A stretch of 64,000 nucleotides of DNA from Thermosipho ferrireducens (lineage in GTDB: Bacteria > Thermotogota > Thermotogae > Thermotogales > Fervidobacteriaceae), in NCBI RefSeq assembly GCF_017358165.1, contig NZ_CP071446.1, positions 620,001 through 684,000 of the forward strand. Reading direction: 5' to 3'. Shown in pieces: positions 28,133-37,953 of this stretch. Under the pieces are notes generated by a model, which saw only the letters and a list, made by a program, of their open reading frames with translations, did no database searches and was not told the DNA's origin. Both the position numbers and the translations under genes were made by a program. How positions within the stretch are numbered: position 1 is the first letter of the stretch; each line of letters starts with the position of its first letter.

Positions 28133-28336
28133 ATGGCCAAAAACAAGATGAAGACCCACAAAACTGCAGCAAAAAGATTTAAAATTACGAAAAATGGGAA
28201 AATTATGAGAAGGCATGCTTATGCATGGCACAAGACAGGAAAGAAAAGACGTTCAACTTTAAGGGCACTTCGATTGGAAACAGAGGTTGCTTCCAGTGAC
28301 AAAGAAAGAGTTTTAAGAATGTTAGGGAAAAGATAA
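28133..28336 (+). CDS. rpmI: 50S ribosomal protein L35
   Basis: A 67-residue very basic protein beginning KNKMKTHKTAAKRFKITK at residue 3, ending with ..RMLGKR, the usual L35 length and sequence. AAGGAGGG lies before the ATG. It sits 12 bp after infC and before rplT, the universal infC-rpmI-rplT order. Confidence 0.96.
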   Translation: MAKNKMKTHKTAAKRFKITKNGKIMRRHAYAWHKTGKKRRSTLRALRLETEVASSDKERVLRMLGKR

Positions 28337-28358
28337 GAGCTGAAAGGAGGAATCAGAA

Positions 28359-28715
28359 ATGAGAGTAAAGAATGCAGTTCATGCCAGGAAAAAGAGGAAG
28401 AAATTTTTGAAAGCTGCAAAAGGTTATAGAGGAGCGTTAAGCAGAAGGTACAGACTCGCAAAACAGGCGTATGTAAAAGCAAAAAGACACGCTTATGTTG
28501 GAAGAAAATTGAAAAAAAGAAATTTCAGAAAGTTGTGGATTACAAGAATAAATATCGCTGCAAGAAATGAAGGTTTAAAATATAACGAGCTTATTCACGG
28601 TTTAAAACTGGCAGGTGTGGCAATTAACAGGAAGATGCTTGCTGAAATTGCTGTGAATGATCCTGAGGCATTCAAAGAGTATGTTAATTTAGCGAAAGAG
28701 GCTATTGGCAAGTAA
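28359..28715 (+). CDS. rplT: 50S ribosomal protein L20
   Basis: A 118-residue L20 protein with the family core RKKFLKAAKGYRGALSRRYR and the C-terminal NRKMLAEIAVNDPEAF. It binds 23S rRNA early in assembly and, in several bacteria, represses its own operon by binding the leader. AAAGGAGG precedes the ATG. Confidence 0.96.
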   Translation: MRVKNAVHARKKRKKFLKAAKGYRGALSRRYRLAKQAYVKAKRHAYVGRKLKKRNFRKLWITRINIAARNEGLKYNELIHGLKLAGVAINRKMLAEIAVNDPEAFKEYVNLAKEAIGK

Positions 28716-28716
28716 A

Positions 28717-28830
28717 CCAGAACTCACACTCCTGGATTCCAGGCCTCGGTGCCTACAGGAAACGGGGTTTTGAGTAGGTCGGTCTGGAGCTGAAAGGAGT
28801 GGAGGTTCGAAACCAAATGGGAGGTGTTAG
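28717..28830 (+). promoter_or_regulatory. Structured leader of rpsB
   Basis: The 118-bp gap between rplT and rpsB is GC-rich and can fold: CCAG/TCTGG with ACTC/GAGT (28717-28725 with 28772-28787), an inner hairpin CCTGG (28731-28735)/CCAGG (28739-28743), and alternative AGGC/GCCT (28741-28744/28751-28754) that shares bases with it. Mutually exclusive pairings suggest a regulatory leader, possibly sensing S2. There is no terminator in it, so translational control is likelier. Inference from folding by eye. Confidence 0.5.
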
Positions 28831-28833
28831 AGA

Positions 28834-29610
28834 GTGCCAGTGGTAACTATGAAACAACTTTTGGAAGCGGGAGTACATTTTGGTCATAGAACTCAAAGAT
28901 GGAATCCAAAGATGAAACCCTATATTTTTGGTTCCAGAAAAGGTATTTATATTATTGACTTGCAAAAAACTCTTAAACTTTTAGACGAAGCATATGATTT
29001 TATAAAGGAAAAAGCAGCCGAGGGTGGAACAATTCTTTTTGTGGGAACGAAGAAACAGGCCCAACAGGTGATAAAGCAGGAAGCAGAAAGATGTGGAGCT
29101 TTTTATGTTAACCACAGATGGCTTGGTGGACTTTTAACTAATTTTAAAACTATTAGACAGAGAATCGATAAGCTTATTGAGCTTGAAGAAATGGAAGCAA
29201 ATGGTGGGTTTGACAACCTATCGAAAAAGGAGCAAAGCAGGTTAAAGAGGATCCTTGAAAAATTGAGAAAAAATCTTGGTGGATTAAAGAACATGGATAG
29301 GATACCAGATGTTATTTATATAGTTGATCCAAGAAAAGAAAGGAATGCAATTTATGAAGCAAATCTTTTGAAAATACCAACAGTATCAATAGTTGATACA
29401 AATTGTGATCCAGACGAAATTGATTACATTATTCCGGGAAATGATGATGCTATCCGCGCAATTCATTTGATAACTTCAAAAATAGCTGATGCTTATCTTG
29501 AAGGAAGAGAAGGATTAGCATATGGAGAAGTTGAAGGTGAAGAGGAAAAGAAAGAGGGAGAAGAGGAACTGTTTGAGATAGAAGATGTTGAAGAAGGGGA
29601 AGAAATGTAA
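28834..29610 (+). CDS. rpsB: 30S ribosomal protein S2
   Basis: A 258-residue S2 with the conserved start [22 protein letters not shown] (from residue 4, quoted in part), [27 protein letters not shown] and [14 protein letters not shown]. The last 30 residues are almost all acidic ([20 protein letters not shown]), an extension seen in various bacteria. The start is GTG 28834, spaced 6 nt from GGGAGGTG. No tsf follows; a strong terminator ends the gene. Confidence 0.95.
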   Translation: MPVVTMKQLLEAGVHFGHRTQRWNPKMKPYIFGSRKGIYIIDLQKTLKLLDEAYDFIKEKAAEGGTILFVGTKKQAQQVIKQEAERCGAFYVNHRWLGGLLTNFKTIRQRIDKLIELEEMEANGGFDNLSKKEQSRLKRILEKLRKNLGGLKNMDRIPDVIYIVDPRKERNAIYEANLLKIPTVSIVDTNCDPDEIDYIIPGNDDAIRAIHLITSKIADAYLEGREGLAYGEVEGEEEKKEGEEELFEIEDVEEGEEM

Positions 29611-29627
29611 TAAGATGTGGTTAGTTT

Positions 29628-29650
29628 AAAGCCCCCTAAAGGGGGCTTTA
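29628..29650 (+). terminator. Terminator of rpsB
   Basis: AAAGCCCCC (29628-29636) pairs with GGGGGCTTT (29641-29649) over TAAA. The T stretch is short but the stem is very stable. Confidence 0.85.
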
Positions 29651-29689
29651 TTGATTTTTATTGATTTAAATATAAAAGGAGCGATAAAA

Positions 29690-30298
29690 GTGTTTATAGC
29701 ATTTGAAGGAATAGACGGTTGTGGAAAAAGCACGCAATTAGATTTGTTTTACGATTATTTAGTAAAATCGGGCTTTGAATGTATAAAGGTAAGGGAGCCT
29801 GGCGGAACAATACTTGGTGAAAAGGTTCGACGAATACTTTTAGATAAAGAAATGCGTATTAATTCAAGAAGTGAGCTTTTGTTGTTTTTGGCTTCAAGGG
29901 CTCAATTGATAGAGGAAATTATAAAGCCTTCTCTTGAAAAAGGTTATTATGTTCTTGCAGACAGATTTGCAGATTCCAGCATAGCTTATCAGGGCGCAGG
30001 AAGAAATTTAGGGGAGGTTGTTGTAGAAAAGTTGAATGCTTTTGCTACAGATAATATATTTCCAGACATAGTTTTTTATATAGATATTCCCGTAAAAGAG
30101 GCGTTAAGAAGGATTGAAAGCAAGAGTAAAGATAGGATAGAAAGAGAAGGGGAAAATTATCTAAGAGTAGTGAGGGAAGCTTATCTTAGCATGGCTAATA
30201 AAAGGGAAAATTTTTATATATTAGATGGTACAAAGTCTATTGAAGAGATTCACAATGAGATTGTAAATCTTTATAAAAGTTTTAAACCATCCCCATAA
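29690..30298 (+). CDS. tmk: Thymidylate kinase
   Basis: A 202-residue dTMP kinase: P-loop FEGIDGCGKSTQ near the start, VREPGGT (DRX-type base-binding loop), DRFADSSIAYQGAGR (the LID/Arg motif) and DIPVKEALRRI. It makes dTDP from dTMP. A longer frame begins at 29651, but AAGGAGCG lies 7-8 nt before GTG 29690, and the family starts at this point (FIAFEG). Its 3' end overlaps the convergent fliQ by 17 bp. Confidence 0.94.
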   Translation: MFIAFEGIDGCGKSTQLDLFYDYLVKSGFECIKVREPGGTILGEKVRRILLDKEMRINSRSELLLFLASRAQLIEEIIKPSLEKGYYVLADRFADSSIAYQGAGRNLGEVVVEKLNAFATDNIFPDIVFYIDIPVKEALRRIESKSKDRIEREGENYLRVVREAYLSMANKRENFYILDGTKSIEEIHNEIVNLYKSFKPSP

Positions 30299-30548
30299 AC
30301 TTTTCAAGAATATTCCTGGCAAGGTCAATAATTTTTTCAAGCATCCACCCGCCTAAAAATAATAATGTCAGAAATAGTACAATAATACGCGGGGCAAATG
30401 TTAGAGTTTGCTCGTTTATTTGCGTGGCAGCCTGGAATATACTTATTAATAGTCCCACTAAAAGACTTATAAGCAAAGGTGGAATTATCACAGTAAGTAA
30501 TGTTTGAATAGCCATTTTCATTACGTCAATAAAAACTTCTATAGTCAA
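30282..30548 (-). CDS. fliQ: Flagellar export apparatus protein FliQ
   Basis: An 88-residue protein with two transmembrane helices and the family signature PPLLISLLVGLLISIFQAATQINEQTLTF (in part at 24-52). With FliP and FliR it forms the export gate of the flagellar type III secretion system. Last gene of the long minus-strand che-fli operon. Confidence 0.95.
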   Translation of the reverse strand: MTIEVFIDVMKMAIQTLLTVIIPPLLISLLVGLLISIFQAATQINEQTLTFAPRIIVLFLTLLFLGGWMLEKIIDLARNILEKFMGMV

Positions 30549-30550
30549 AA

Positions 30551-31306
30551 TTAACCACCTCCGAAACTTTTAATAAGACTTCCCACAACCATATCCCAGC
30601 CGTTAACAAGTACGAACAATAAAATTTTAAATGGCAGTGAGACAAGTACAGGCGGTATCATAATCATTCCCAATGATAGTAATATACTTGCAACGACCAT
30701 GTCCATAACTATGAATGGAACGTAAAGTAATATTCCCATTTTGAAACCTATTTCAAGTTCACCAATGACAAAAGCCGGGATTAATATAGAGTTTGGTGTT
30801 TCATCTATTGAATTTATTTTCTGCCCAACTTCTTCGGCGAGCATATATACATTATCTTCGTTGTGATGTATCTGAAGTTCTGTGATCATAAATATTCGTA
30901 AACGATCCATTGACCTTGAAAATAGCTCCTCATAGGTTATTTTTCCTTCCATGTATGGAGTTAAGGCATTGGAGTAGATATCATTCCAGACAGGTTGCAT
31001 TATAAAAAAAGTTAAAAATAGTGCAAGTCCTATCAATATCTGATTTGGTGGAGTTTGACGTGTACCAAGAGCATTTCTTAAAAAGGAGAACACTATGATA
31101 ATCCGGGTGAATGATGTGAATAATATGAGAATACTTGGAGCAAGGGCTAAAACAGTTAGTAAAATTAGTAGTTCTAATGTGTTAACTAAATCTCGAGGTT
31201 GTTGGGGTGGAGATACCTGTAAACTTATTCCAGGAAGGGGTATTTCGTTTTGGGAAAATATTATTACGGATAATATTAAGAGCGATATTGTCAACCATTT
31301 TTTCAT
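30551..31306 (-). CDS. fliP: Flagellar export apparatus protein FliP
   Basis: A 251-residue membrane protein with a signal-peptide-like start (WLTISLLILSVIIF), typical of FliP. Family blocks RIIIVFSFLRNALGTRQTPPNQ (in part), TFFIMQPVW and FVIGELEIGFKMGILLYVPF are all present. FliP forms the core of the export gate. Its start overlaps fliO by 4 nt and its stop is 2 bp from fliQ. Confidence 0.95.
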   Translation of the reverse strand: MKKWLTISLLILSVIIFSQNEIPLPGISLQVSPPQQPRDLVNTLELLILLTVLALAPSILILFTSFTRIIIVFSFLRNALGTRQTPPNQILIGLALFLTFFIMQPVWNDIYSNALTPYMEGKITYEELFSRSMDRLRIFMITELQIHHNEDNVYMLAEEVGQKINSIDETPNSILIPAFVIGELEIGFKMGILLYVPFIVMDMVVASILLSLGMIMIPPVLVSLPFKILLFVLVNGWDMVVGSLIKSFGGG

Positions 31307-31623
31307 TTTTTCTCACCTTTTTTGGTGAGTTTTTTAAAAAATTCGGACCGAAAACTATGAACCTCTTCTAATTCACCGGATTCAACGGTATCAAATTTTT
31401 TGATAATGTTTCCACCATTTTCTGTTATTAATAAAGCATAGTAATCATCGCCTATTCGAACAACAGCAACGCAGCTGTTTTTAGTTATGTATTTACGTTC
31501 AATTATAGAAACAAAACGACCCCCAGAAGTCTGGGGGAATTTTCTTTTTACTATCAAGTATGTTACCGACATTACTATTAAAAAAATAGTAACTGCTACT
31601 ACAAAGCCAACTAAAGAGCTTAT
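31303..31623 (-). CDS. fliO: Flagellar assembly protein FliO, apparent AUA start
   Basis: A short protein in the position of fliO, between cheY and fliP. From the first canonical ATG (31572) it would have only part of a membrane helix. The frame is open upstream and encodes SSLVGFVVAVTIFLIV, completing a single N-terminal helix as FliO requires. In that frame the only candidate initiation codon after a TAG stop is ATA 31623, 8 nt behind AGGAGGGG. The cytoplasmic part (GGRFVSIIERKYITKNSCVAVVRI, in part) fits FliO/FliZ. FliO helps assemble FliP rings. The gene identity is good; the AUA start is an inference. Confidence 0.75.
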   Translation of the reverse strand: MSSLVGFVVAVTIFLIVMSVTYLIVKRKFPQTSGGRFVSIIERKYITKNSCVAVVRIGDDYYALLITENGGNIIKKFDTVESGELEEVHSFRSEFFKKLTKKGEKK

Positions 31624-31635
31624 GAATTTCCCCTC

Positions 31636-31998
31636 CTATTTTGAAACTTTTTGAATAGCTTCAACTACTCTTGAGTTCTGGAATGGTTTAACTATAAAGT
31701 CTTTGGCCCCCGCCTGAATAGCTTCTATAACCATAGCCTGTTGACCCATAGCACTACATACAATGATAGTTGCATCAGGGTCTATCTTTTTAATTTCTTT
31801 TATAGCATCGATTCCGTTCATTTCAGGCATTGTTATATCCATGGTAACTATGTCTGGTTTTAGTTCTTTGTATTTTTCAACTGCTTCTTTTCCGTTGGTT
31901 GCTTCTCCAACAACTTCATGACCTGCCTTTGTAATTATGTCTTTCAACATCATTCTCATGAAAGCGGTATCATCAACAACTAATATTTTCTTTCCCAT
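31636..31998 (-). CDS. cheY: Chemotaxis response regulator CheY
   Basis: A 120-residue single receiver domain. Acidic pocket D9/D10, phosphoacceptor D54 (VTMDITMPEM), and Lys in FIVKPF. It closely resembles T. maritima CheY. Phosphorylated by the CheA encoded two genes upstream, it binds the flagellar switch to change rotation. ATG with GGAGG upstream. Confidence 0.96.
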   Translation of the reverse strand: MGKKILVVDDTAFMRMMLKDIITKAGHEVVGEATNGKEAVEKYKELKPDIVTMDITMPEMNGIDAIKEIKKIDPDATIIVCSAMGQQAMVIEAIQAGAKDFIVKPFQNSRVVEAIQKVSK

Positions 31999-31999
31999 A

Positions 32000-32461
32000 C
32001 TATACCTCCTCTATACCTATTATTTCATTTAGTATTTCTTCTAAGTCTAAATATACCACAAGTCTCTGACCTTTTTTAATCAGTCCTTTAGCTTTTTTTC
32101 CATAGGTATCCATTTTCCCAAATGCTTTGTCTATTTCTTCTGTAGAAGTTCTCAAAACACCTTTTACCTGCTCTACAAGAAAACCAATTTCCACATCAGA
32201 TATTTTTGTGATTATTATTTTTTTATATTCCTCGGTCGATGTATCGTTACAAATTCCACCGAGTATTTTTGGAAGATTAACAACAGGTATTATTCGTCCT
32301 CTAAGGTTAATAACCCCTTCTATCACTTCTTTTGCTTTAGGTACCGGTGTTATTTCCTCTCTATCTATTACTATTTCAACGAAATCAACGTCGAAGGACA
32401 TTTCTTGATTACATAAATTGAAACTTAAAACTTCAAAGTCTCTTACAACTTCTTCACTCAT
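32000..32461 (-). CDS. cheW: Chemotaxis coupling protein CheW
   Basis: A 153-residue CheW-domain protein: the start VLSFNLCNQEMSFDVDFVEIV, VIEGVINLRGRIIPVVNL and VEQVKGVLRTSTEEID match the family. It links chemoreceptors (such as the one at 45599) to CheA. It ends 1 bp before cheY and starts 10 bp after cheA. Confidence 0.95.
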   Translation of the reverse strand: MSEEVVRDFEVLSFNLCNQEMSFDVDFVEIVIDREEITPVPKAKEVIEGVINLRGRIIPVVNLPKILGGICNDTSTEEYKKIIITKISDVEIGFLVEQVKGVLRTSTEEIDKAFGKMDTYGKKAKGLIKKGQRLVVYLDLEEILNEIIGIEEV

Positions 32462-32471
32462 TTATATCACC

Positions 32472-34484
32472 TCACTCAACTATATTGGCGGTGTCAAGTA
32501 TGAGAGCGATACTTCCATCACCAAGGGTGGCACCACCACTAAATTCTTTTACATCAGTAAAGAGTTTTCCAAGGGATTTTATAACTATGTCCTCCTGACC
32601 TATTAATGTATCAACAGCTATCCCATATTTTCGATTACTGGTTTTTATAACAACCACGTTCATTTCTTCTAAATTGTGTTCGTGTTCAATGTTCAACGCT
32701 TCCCATAACCTTATAATAGGAATTACTTCACCACGTCTGACTATTACTTCTTTATTTTGAACCATCTGTATCTCGTCTGGTGTAATTATTAACGTACTGT
32801 CTATTACAGAAATTGGTACAGCGTAAATATATTTATTGACTTTTACAAGTAATGCCTGAATAATTGCAAGGGTAAGAGGAAGTTTGATAATAACTTTTGT
32901 TCCTACATCTTTTTTTGATTCTATTGAGACGTTTCCATTCAAAGATTCTATGGTGTTTCTGACAACATCCATCCCAACACCACGACCAGATAGTTCACTT
33001 ACTTCTTCTTTTGTTGAAAATCCAGGCATAAATAGGAATTCGTATATTTTTTCATCTGATAGAGAGAGTGCTTTTGACTCATCCACCAGACCTCTTTCTA
33101 TAGCTTTTCTAAGTATTTTTTCTCTGTCCAATCCACGACCGTCGTCCTCTACTTCTATAATCACATTATTTCCTTCATGGCGTGCAGATAATTTAAGAGT
33201 TCCAACTGGTGGTTTCCCTTTGGCTATACGTTCTTCTTTTGTCTCTATACCGTGATCTATAGCATTTCTTATAAGATGAACGAGAGGATCGCCTATTTCT
33301 TCTACGAAGGTCCTGTCAAGCTCTGTTTCCTCACCCTGTAAGATAAAGTTTATTTCTTTTCCAAGATTTTTTGAAATGTCTCTGACCATACGTGGAAAAC
33401 GGTTGAAGACGTATGCTATTGGTACCATCCTTACTTTCATAACAATATTTTGAAGATCAAGAGTAATTCTGCTGAGTTGAGCAAGTGACTCGTCAACTTC
33501 TTTTATGTTGTATTTTTTTAGAATATCAATAATTCTACTTCTGGCGATTACAAGTTCTCCCATTAAATTCATAAGGGTATCAAGTTTTTCTATGTCTACC
33601 CTTACAGTCTGGGTTACTTTAACTTTTTCTTTAGCTTTTGCACCATTTTTTACTTCCTTGTTATTTTCATTGGTTTTGCTCTGGGATTCGTTAGTTTGTT
33701 TTCGTTTAATTTCTACGGGTTTTACTATTACTTTTTCTATTTCAGAGATAGAAACAAGCTTTTCCTGTAATTTTGATGGTTCTACTTTTGCTATTACGTA
33801 AAGTTCAACTTCTCTGTCGAATTTTTCACTTTCTATATCCTCAACACTTGGGATACTTTTAATAATTTCTCCACCGAGCTCTTCTATTGAGTGAAAAACC
33901 ATGTACATTCTTGCAGATTTTAACTGGGTGCCCTCTTCCAGCATAACTTTTATATAATATAGTTCAAAACCTTTTTTGCGCGCCTCAGATACTACATGAA
34001 TTAAGACGTCATCTGTTTCGTAAATTATTTCTCCAGCTTTTTTCTCGCCATTATTTTCTTTTTCGCTGGTAGCTTCAGGAATTTCTTCCAGAGTTTCACC
34101 TGAAGCCATTTTTTCAAAAGATTCTACTAATGTACTGATATCTTCTTCAATATCCTCTGATCCGCTTTCGGCAATATTTGCGATCATTTTTTCAATAAAG
34201 TCTAATCCTGAGAAAAGATAGTCAAATTTATCTGAATCTATCTTTACTTTTCCTGAGCGAACAGCATCCAGGAAATTTTCCATTCTATGGCACAGCTTTG
34301 CCATTTTCTCAAATCCCATTGTTCCAGCCATGCCTTTTAATGTATGAAGGGCTCTAAATGCTATGTTAACATATTCCATATCTTCTGGATTTTTCTCTAA
34401 ATCAAGAAGTGCATCATTTAACTGTTGAACATATTCGCGACCTTCATCAATAAATACACTTAAATATTCGTCAAATTGACTCAT
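32472..34484 (-). CDS. cheA: Chemotaxis histidine kinase CheA
   Basis: A 670-residue CheA with all five domains in order: P1 histidine phosphotransfer (His47 in FRALHTLKG), P2 CheY-binding (about 155-265), P3 dimerisation helices ([21 protein letters not shown] region), P4 ATPase (N-box [13 protein letters not shown]1 [10 protein letters not shown]2 GRGVGMDVV) and the C-terminal CheW-like P5. It phosphorylates CheY in response to receptors. GGAGGTGA lies upstream of the ATG. Confidence 0.96.
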   Translation of the reverse strand: MSQFDEYLSVFIDEGREYVQQLNDALLDLEKNPEDMEYVNIAFRALHTLKGMAGTMGFEKMAKLCHRMENFLDAVRSGKVKIDSDKFDYLFSGLDFIEKMIANIAESGSEDIEEDISTLVESFEKMASGETLEEIPEATSEKENNGEKKAGEIIYETDDVLIHVVSEARKKGFELYYIKVMLEEGTQLKSARMYMVFHSIEELGGEIIKSIPSVEDIESEKFDREVELYVIAKVEPSKLQEKLVSISEIEKVIVKPVEIKRKQTNESQSKTNENNKEVKNGAKAKEKVKVTQTVRVDIEKLDTLMNLMGELVIARSRIIDILKKYNIKEVDESLAQLSRITLDLQNIVMKVRMVPIAYVFNRFPRMVRDISKNLGKEINFILQGEETELDRTFVEEIGDPLVHLIRNAIDHGIETKEERIAKGKPPVGTLKLSARHEGNNVIIEVEDDGRGLDREKILRKAIERGLVDESKALSLSDEKIYEFLFMPGFSTKEEVSELSGRGVGMDVVRNTIESLNGNVSIESKKDVGTKVIIKLPLTLAIIQALLVKVNKYIYAVPISVIDSTLIITPDEIQMVQNKEVIVRRGEVIPIIRLWEALNIEHEHNLEEMNVVVIKTSNRKYGIAVDTLIGQEDIVIKSLGKLFTDVKEFSGGATLGDGSIALILDTANIVE

Positions 34485-34501
34485 ATAATCACCTCCAGGG
34501 T

Positions 34502-35902
34502 TTACATTACTTCAATATAGTAATTTACAAAGTATCCGTCTCGTTCTTGCCAGAATATAAGTTTCGAGTTGAGATTTATTCCCAGGAATTTTTTTACAAT
34601 ATCGCCTATATCTATGAAGACTTTTAATAAATAGTTCCTTTTTTTATCAAGATAATTGTATGCTGGAATATTCATCAATCGTTTATTAGAGCTTTTCTTA
34701 GCGTAAATTTCTTTAGATATGTTACTAACAACAAAAAATTTCTCGAATTTGTAAAAGTATAGATTTGAGTTTTCAGAAATTGGAATAATCCACTGCCCTG
34801 TTTTGTCATCATAATAGCCCGCGTACTTTTTAATGACACTGTCAATGTTATCTAACCCGTCTGATAGTTTAAAAAGAAAAGCTACGGAAACTTCTGTTGA
34901 TTCACTCAAATCTCCAACTATGTAAAAAGTCGAAGTTGCGTTTTTAAGTACAGTATTTGCAATATCATAAAATTTATACAACTCGTCTCCATATCCTGAA
35001 ACCCAATCGCTGAATATTTGAACAACGTCCATGCTTTCTTTAACGCTAATACCGGCAAAATAATTTCCTAAAACTGGTATTGTTTCCATTAGATCTTCTG
35101 TTTTCGTTGGAGGTCTTTCCGTTTCCATTTTTTGAGAAATGTTCAACTTAAAAACAGAATTTTCCACAGTTCCGGTTAAAATAACGTATTCCGTTTTTTC
35201 ATCATTTTCTTTTGATAATCCCATTTCGATTTTTATTGCATCTCCTTTGGAATAACCTGTTATCCAGTAATCACCTTGCTCTACATTATTAATTATGTTA
35301 GAAATTTTTTCTTTCATTTGAAGTTCAGGAGTTTTGTAAACGTTTATACAATAATCTAATGCCTGCTTGCTTCCTGCTATTACAACGTAATTTTCAACAA
35401 CTTTTGAATATAAACTTTCACTTAATATGTAAACTTCCTGTTCTTGTTTTATCTCAAGTCCAAGAAGTCTTGCAAGATAATTTATGAACAACACACCTTT
35501 ATCTGTTTCAAAAACAACAATAGAATCTCGAGTTAACACTTTTAATATATCAAGATAATAATTTATGTCGAAAGATACCATTTCATCAAGAGTTAATGTT
35601 ACGCCTTTTGCGGCAAAGACAATGTCACTTGCTATAGATGTCAATAACACTTCTTTTTCATAACCATATTCTTTTTCAATTCTTTCAGCGGAGCTAAGAA
35701 AATAGTTTTCAAAAGATAACCCTTCTTCTTTTAAAACAAATTCAAAAAAAGGTACATCTTTCAATTTGTTATACCATCTGCCATTATTCTTGAAATGAAG
35801 AAAAAGGTCATAATTATACGGTATAAAATTTAGTATATTTCCAATGACAATTGATGAAAATAAAATTATCAAAAAGAGTGCCACTTTATTTTTCAACGCC
35901 AA
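34502..35902 (-). CDS. Membrane-anchored protein of unknown function
   Basis: A 466-residue protein with one N-terminal transmembrane helix ([18 protein letters not shown]) and a large presumed extracytoplasmic part. Regularly spaced segments such as [17 protein letters not shown] and [16 protein letters not shown] recall DUF3352-type proteins with repeated alpha-beta units, but the match is weak. It lies between tlyA and cheA, overlapping tlyA by 17 nt before its corrected end, so it is co-transcribed with chemotaxis genes; a motility link is only positional. Confidence 0.7.
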   Translation of the reverse strand: MALKNKVALFLIILFSSIVIGNILNFIPYNYDLFLHFKNNGRWYNKLKDVPFFEFVLKEEGLSFENYFLSSAERIEKEYGYEKEVLLTSIASDIVFAAKGVTLTLDEMVSFDINYYLDILKVLTRDSIVVFETDKGVLFINYLARLLGLEIKQEQEVYILSESLYSKVVENYVVIAGSKQALDYCINVYKTPELQMKEKISNIINNVEQGDYWITGYSKGDAIKIEMGLSKENDEKTEYVILTGTVENSVFKLNISQKMETERPPTKTEDLMETIPVLGNYFAGISVKESMDVVQIFSDWVSGYGDELYKFYDIANTVLKNATSTFYIVGDLSESTEVSVAFLFKLSDGLDNIDSVIKKYAGYYDDKTGQWIIPISENSNLYFYKFEKFFVVSNISKEIYAKKSSNKRLMNIPAYNYLDKKRNYLLKVFIDIGDIVKKFLGINLNSKLIFWQERDGYFVNYYIEVM

Positions 35903-36704
35903 GTACCTCCCATGCGGTTTCTACTATATAGTCTACCATATTTTCTATACGAGTGTTACATAAAGGTGTTAAATTTAGTTTTAGAAAAAACTCAATATTT
36001 CCTTCGCTTCCCTTTATTGGTGAAAAGGTTAAATCTATAGGGCATAAACCTTCTTCTTTTGATTTATTTATTATATCATTAATTACCTTTTTTTGGACAT
36101 TTTTTGATTTAACTATTCCTCCCTTTCCTACGTTTTCTTTTCCCGCCTCAAATTGAGGTTTAATTAATATTACAGCTGTTCCGTTGTCTTTTAATATATT
36201 CTTTATTACAGGGAGAATTTTTTTAATAGAAATAAATGAAACATCACAAACTACCAGATCTACTTTTTCTCCTAAATGTTTAGAGGTAATATATCTTGCA
36301 TTTGTTCTTTCAAGCACAACCACTCTGGGATCGTTTCTGATTTTCCAGTGAAGTTGCCCATATCCAACATCGATACAAAAAATTTTCTTTGCGCCTTTTT
36401 GAAGTAAAAAGTCTGTAAATCCGCCTGTAGAGGCACCAATATCGCAAACAGTTTTTCCTTTTATGTCAAATTTAAAAACCTTCCACGCACCTTCTAATTT
36501 ATATCCTCCTCTGCTTACGTATTTTTCCTGAGACTTCAATCTAATGTTAGAATTTCTTGAAACTAACTTTCCTGGTTTATCAACGAGCTGATTATCGACT
36601 ATAACTTTACCACCCATTATTAACCTTTTTGCTTTTTCTCTACTTTCCGCCAGACCTCTTTCAAATAAAAGGATATCCAGTCTTTCTTTATCTTTTTCTT
36701 TCAT
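35886..36704 (-). CDS. tlyA: TlyA-family rRNA 2'-O-methyltransferase
   Basis: A 272-residue protein: an N-terminal S4 RNA-binding domain (RLDILLFERGLAESREKAKRLI, in part) then an FtsJ-like methyltransferase (SRGGYKLEGAW, CDIGASTGGFTDFLLQKGA for SAM binding, and the K-D-K-E set including LIKPQFEAGKENVGKGG). TlyA makes 2'-O-methylcytidine in 16S and/or 23S rRNA. GGAGG lies 8 nt before ATG 36704; the in-frame ATG 36719 overlaps that site. The start overlaps the upstream stop as ATGA. Confidence 0.92.
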   Translation of the reverse strand: MKEKDKERLDILLFERGLAESREKAKRLIMGGKVIVDNQLVDKPGKLVSRNSNIRLKSQEKYVSRGGYKLEGAWKVFKFDIKGKTVCDIGASTGGFTDFLLQKGAKKIFCIDVGYGQLHWKIRNDPRVVVLERTNARYITSKHLGEKVDLVVCDVSFISIKKILPVIKNILKDNGTAVILIKPQFEAGKENVGKGGIVKSKNVQKKVINDIINKSKEEGLCPIDLTFSPIKGSEGNIEFFLKLNLTPLCNTRIENMVDYIVETAWEVLGVEK

Positions 36705-37855
36705 TTGTTGAACCTCCATGTTCCTTCTTTAGTAACTATATAGAAATTGCCATTCCAGATGTACGATAATATATAATCTTTGATTTTTTTATCCATGTAA
36801 TAGTACGTGTCTTTTATTTTGTATATTCCTTTATATCTTGGTTTTAAAACATTTCCATACACAAATTTTAAGTCGTTGTATATTACAAAATCCTGTCCCT
36901 TGATTATCTCGTAAGTGTTTTTTGTTCTAAATTTTTTAATGTCCAGCTCTATTAGACTATTATCTGAGGCTATAAAAATGGAATCTTTAGTAAGTCCTAC
37001 TCCCCAGACATCTTTAAAAAACTTCTCAAAAAGTATTCTTCTGCGTGATAAATCAAACAGAATGACATTATTATTTATAAAACTAACCAACAAAAGGTTT
37101 TCGGAAAAAAACCAATCAACCGGGGTGTAATGAAATTTGTATTGCCACAGTTTGTCAATGTTTTCTAACGTTCCATCTGAATAAAAAACATAGTTTTTAT
37201 ATACATCGATTATCGGTATCTGGTTTTGTTGTAATTTTCCTTTTTCATATTTATAGTGCATGGATATTACCTTTTCACTGTCTATGTAGTAAGGAGTCTC
37301 AGGATAAGTAAAATAACTATTTAAGTGATCTTCAAAAACTTTAGTACCATCAAACTTATACTTTCCGAATATTCCATATATATCTTTAAAGAAATTCTCC
37401 GAATATGTTATTTCCATGGGTTTTCCTAAATAAACTGTCATACCTTCAACAGTTACAAAGCCTTCTCTAAGATTTTTTGTTTGACCATTTATAATAAGGG
37501 GATAAACATTACGCTTATGTTCTACTATATAAGGTTTGTTTTTTCCTTTTTGAATATTTATACTATTTGTAATTGGATCATAAATAATAGAATACTCTGG
37601 CGTTGTTTTTTTCTCAAAAATATTCTTTAACTCATCAAAAAGTAAAGAAATATTTGAAGACAGATTAGAAAAATTGTCTATGGCTTTTTCTTGATAAGTT
37701 ACTTTCCAGGCGTATAGGTTTTTATCGTGTGCAATATACACATAAACAGGTGTGCCAACACCTAATAGATAGCCTCTTTCAAAAAAGAAATTTTCAATGG
37801 ATTGTTTGTATTCTTCAGGGCCCTCGTAAAGAAGAGTTAGAACAGGCTGTTTCAT
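36701..37855 (-). CDS. Unknown protein, beta-propeller-like; true start probably further upstream
   Basis: 384 residues from the first canonical ATG. The second half has propeller-like strands (WGVGLTKDSIFIASDNSLIELDI, LLLVSFINNNVILFDLSRRRILF, in part). The frame stays open upstream of ATG 37855 and looks coding: VTIEASGVLFYLGPELTS and SEASSVIKAW precede it, and before that a hydrophobic stretch VILIQSVILASIA resembling a signal peptide, overlapping the 3' end of truA. No ATG, GTG or TTG exists in this extension, so a non-canonical start (ATA 37978 or 37972, or ATT 37960) or a frameshift must be assumed. Exported location is therefore likely. Family not recognised. Confidence 0.65.
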   Translation of the reverse strand: MKQPVLTLLYEGPEEYKQSIENFFFERGYLLGVGTPVYVYIAHDKNLYAWKVTYQEKAIDNFSNLSSNISLLFDELKNIFEKKTTPEYSIIYDPITNSINIQKGKNKPYIVEHKRNVYPLIINGQTKNLREGFVTVEGMTVYLGKPMEITYSENFFKDIYGIFGKYKFDGTKVFEDHLNSYFTYPETPYYIDSEKVISMHYKYEKGKLQQNQIPIIDVYKNYVFYSDGTLENIDKLWQYKFHYTPVDWFFSENLLLVSFINNNVILFDLSRRRILFEKFFKDVWGVGLTKDSIFIASDNSLIELDIKKFRTKNTYEIIKGQDFVIYNDLKFVYGNVLKPRYKGIYKIKDTYYYMDKKIKDYILSYIWNGNFYIVTKEGTWRFNK

Positions 37856-37953
37856 CCACGCCTTTATTACTGAACTGGCTTCTGAAGTTAGTTCAGGTCC
37901 TAAATAAAATAGTACACCACTTGCTTCTATTGTAACAAAATTTGCAATTGATG

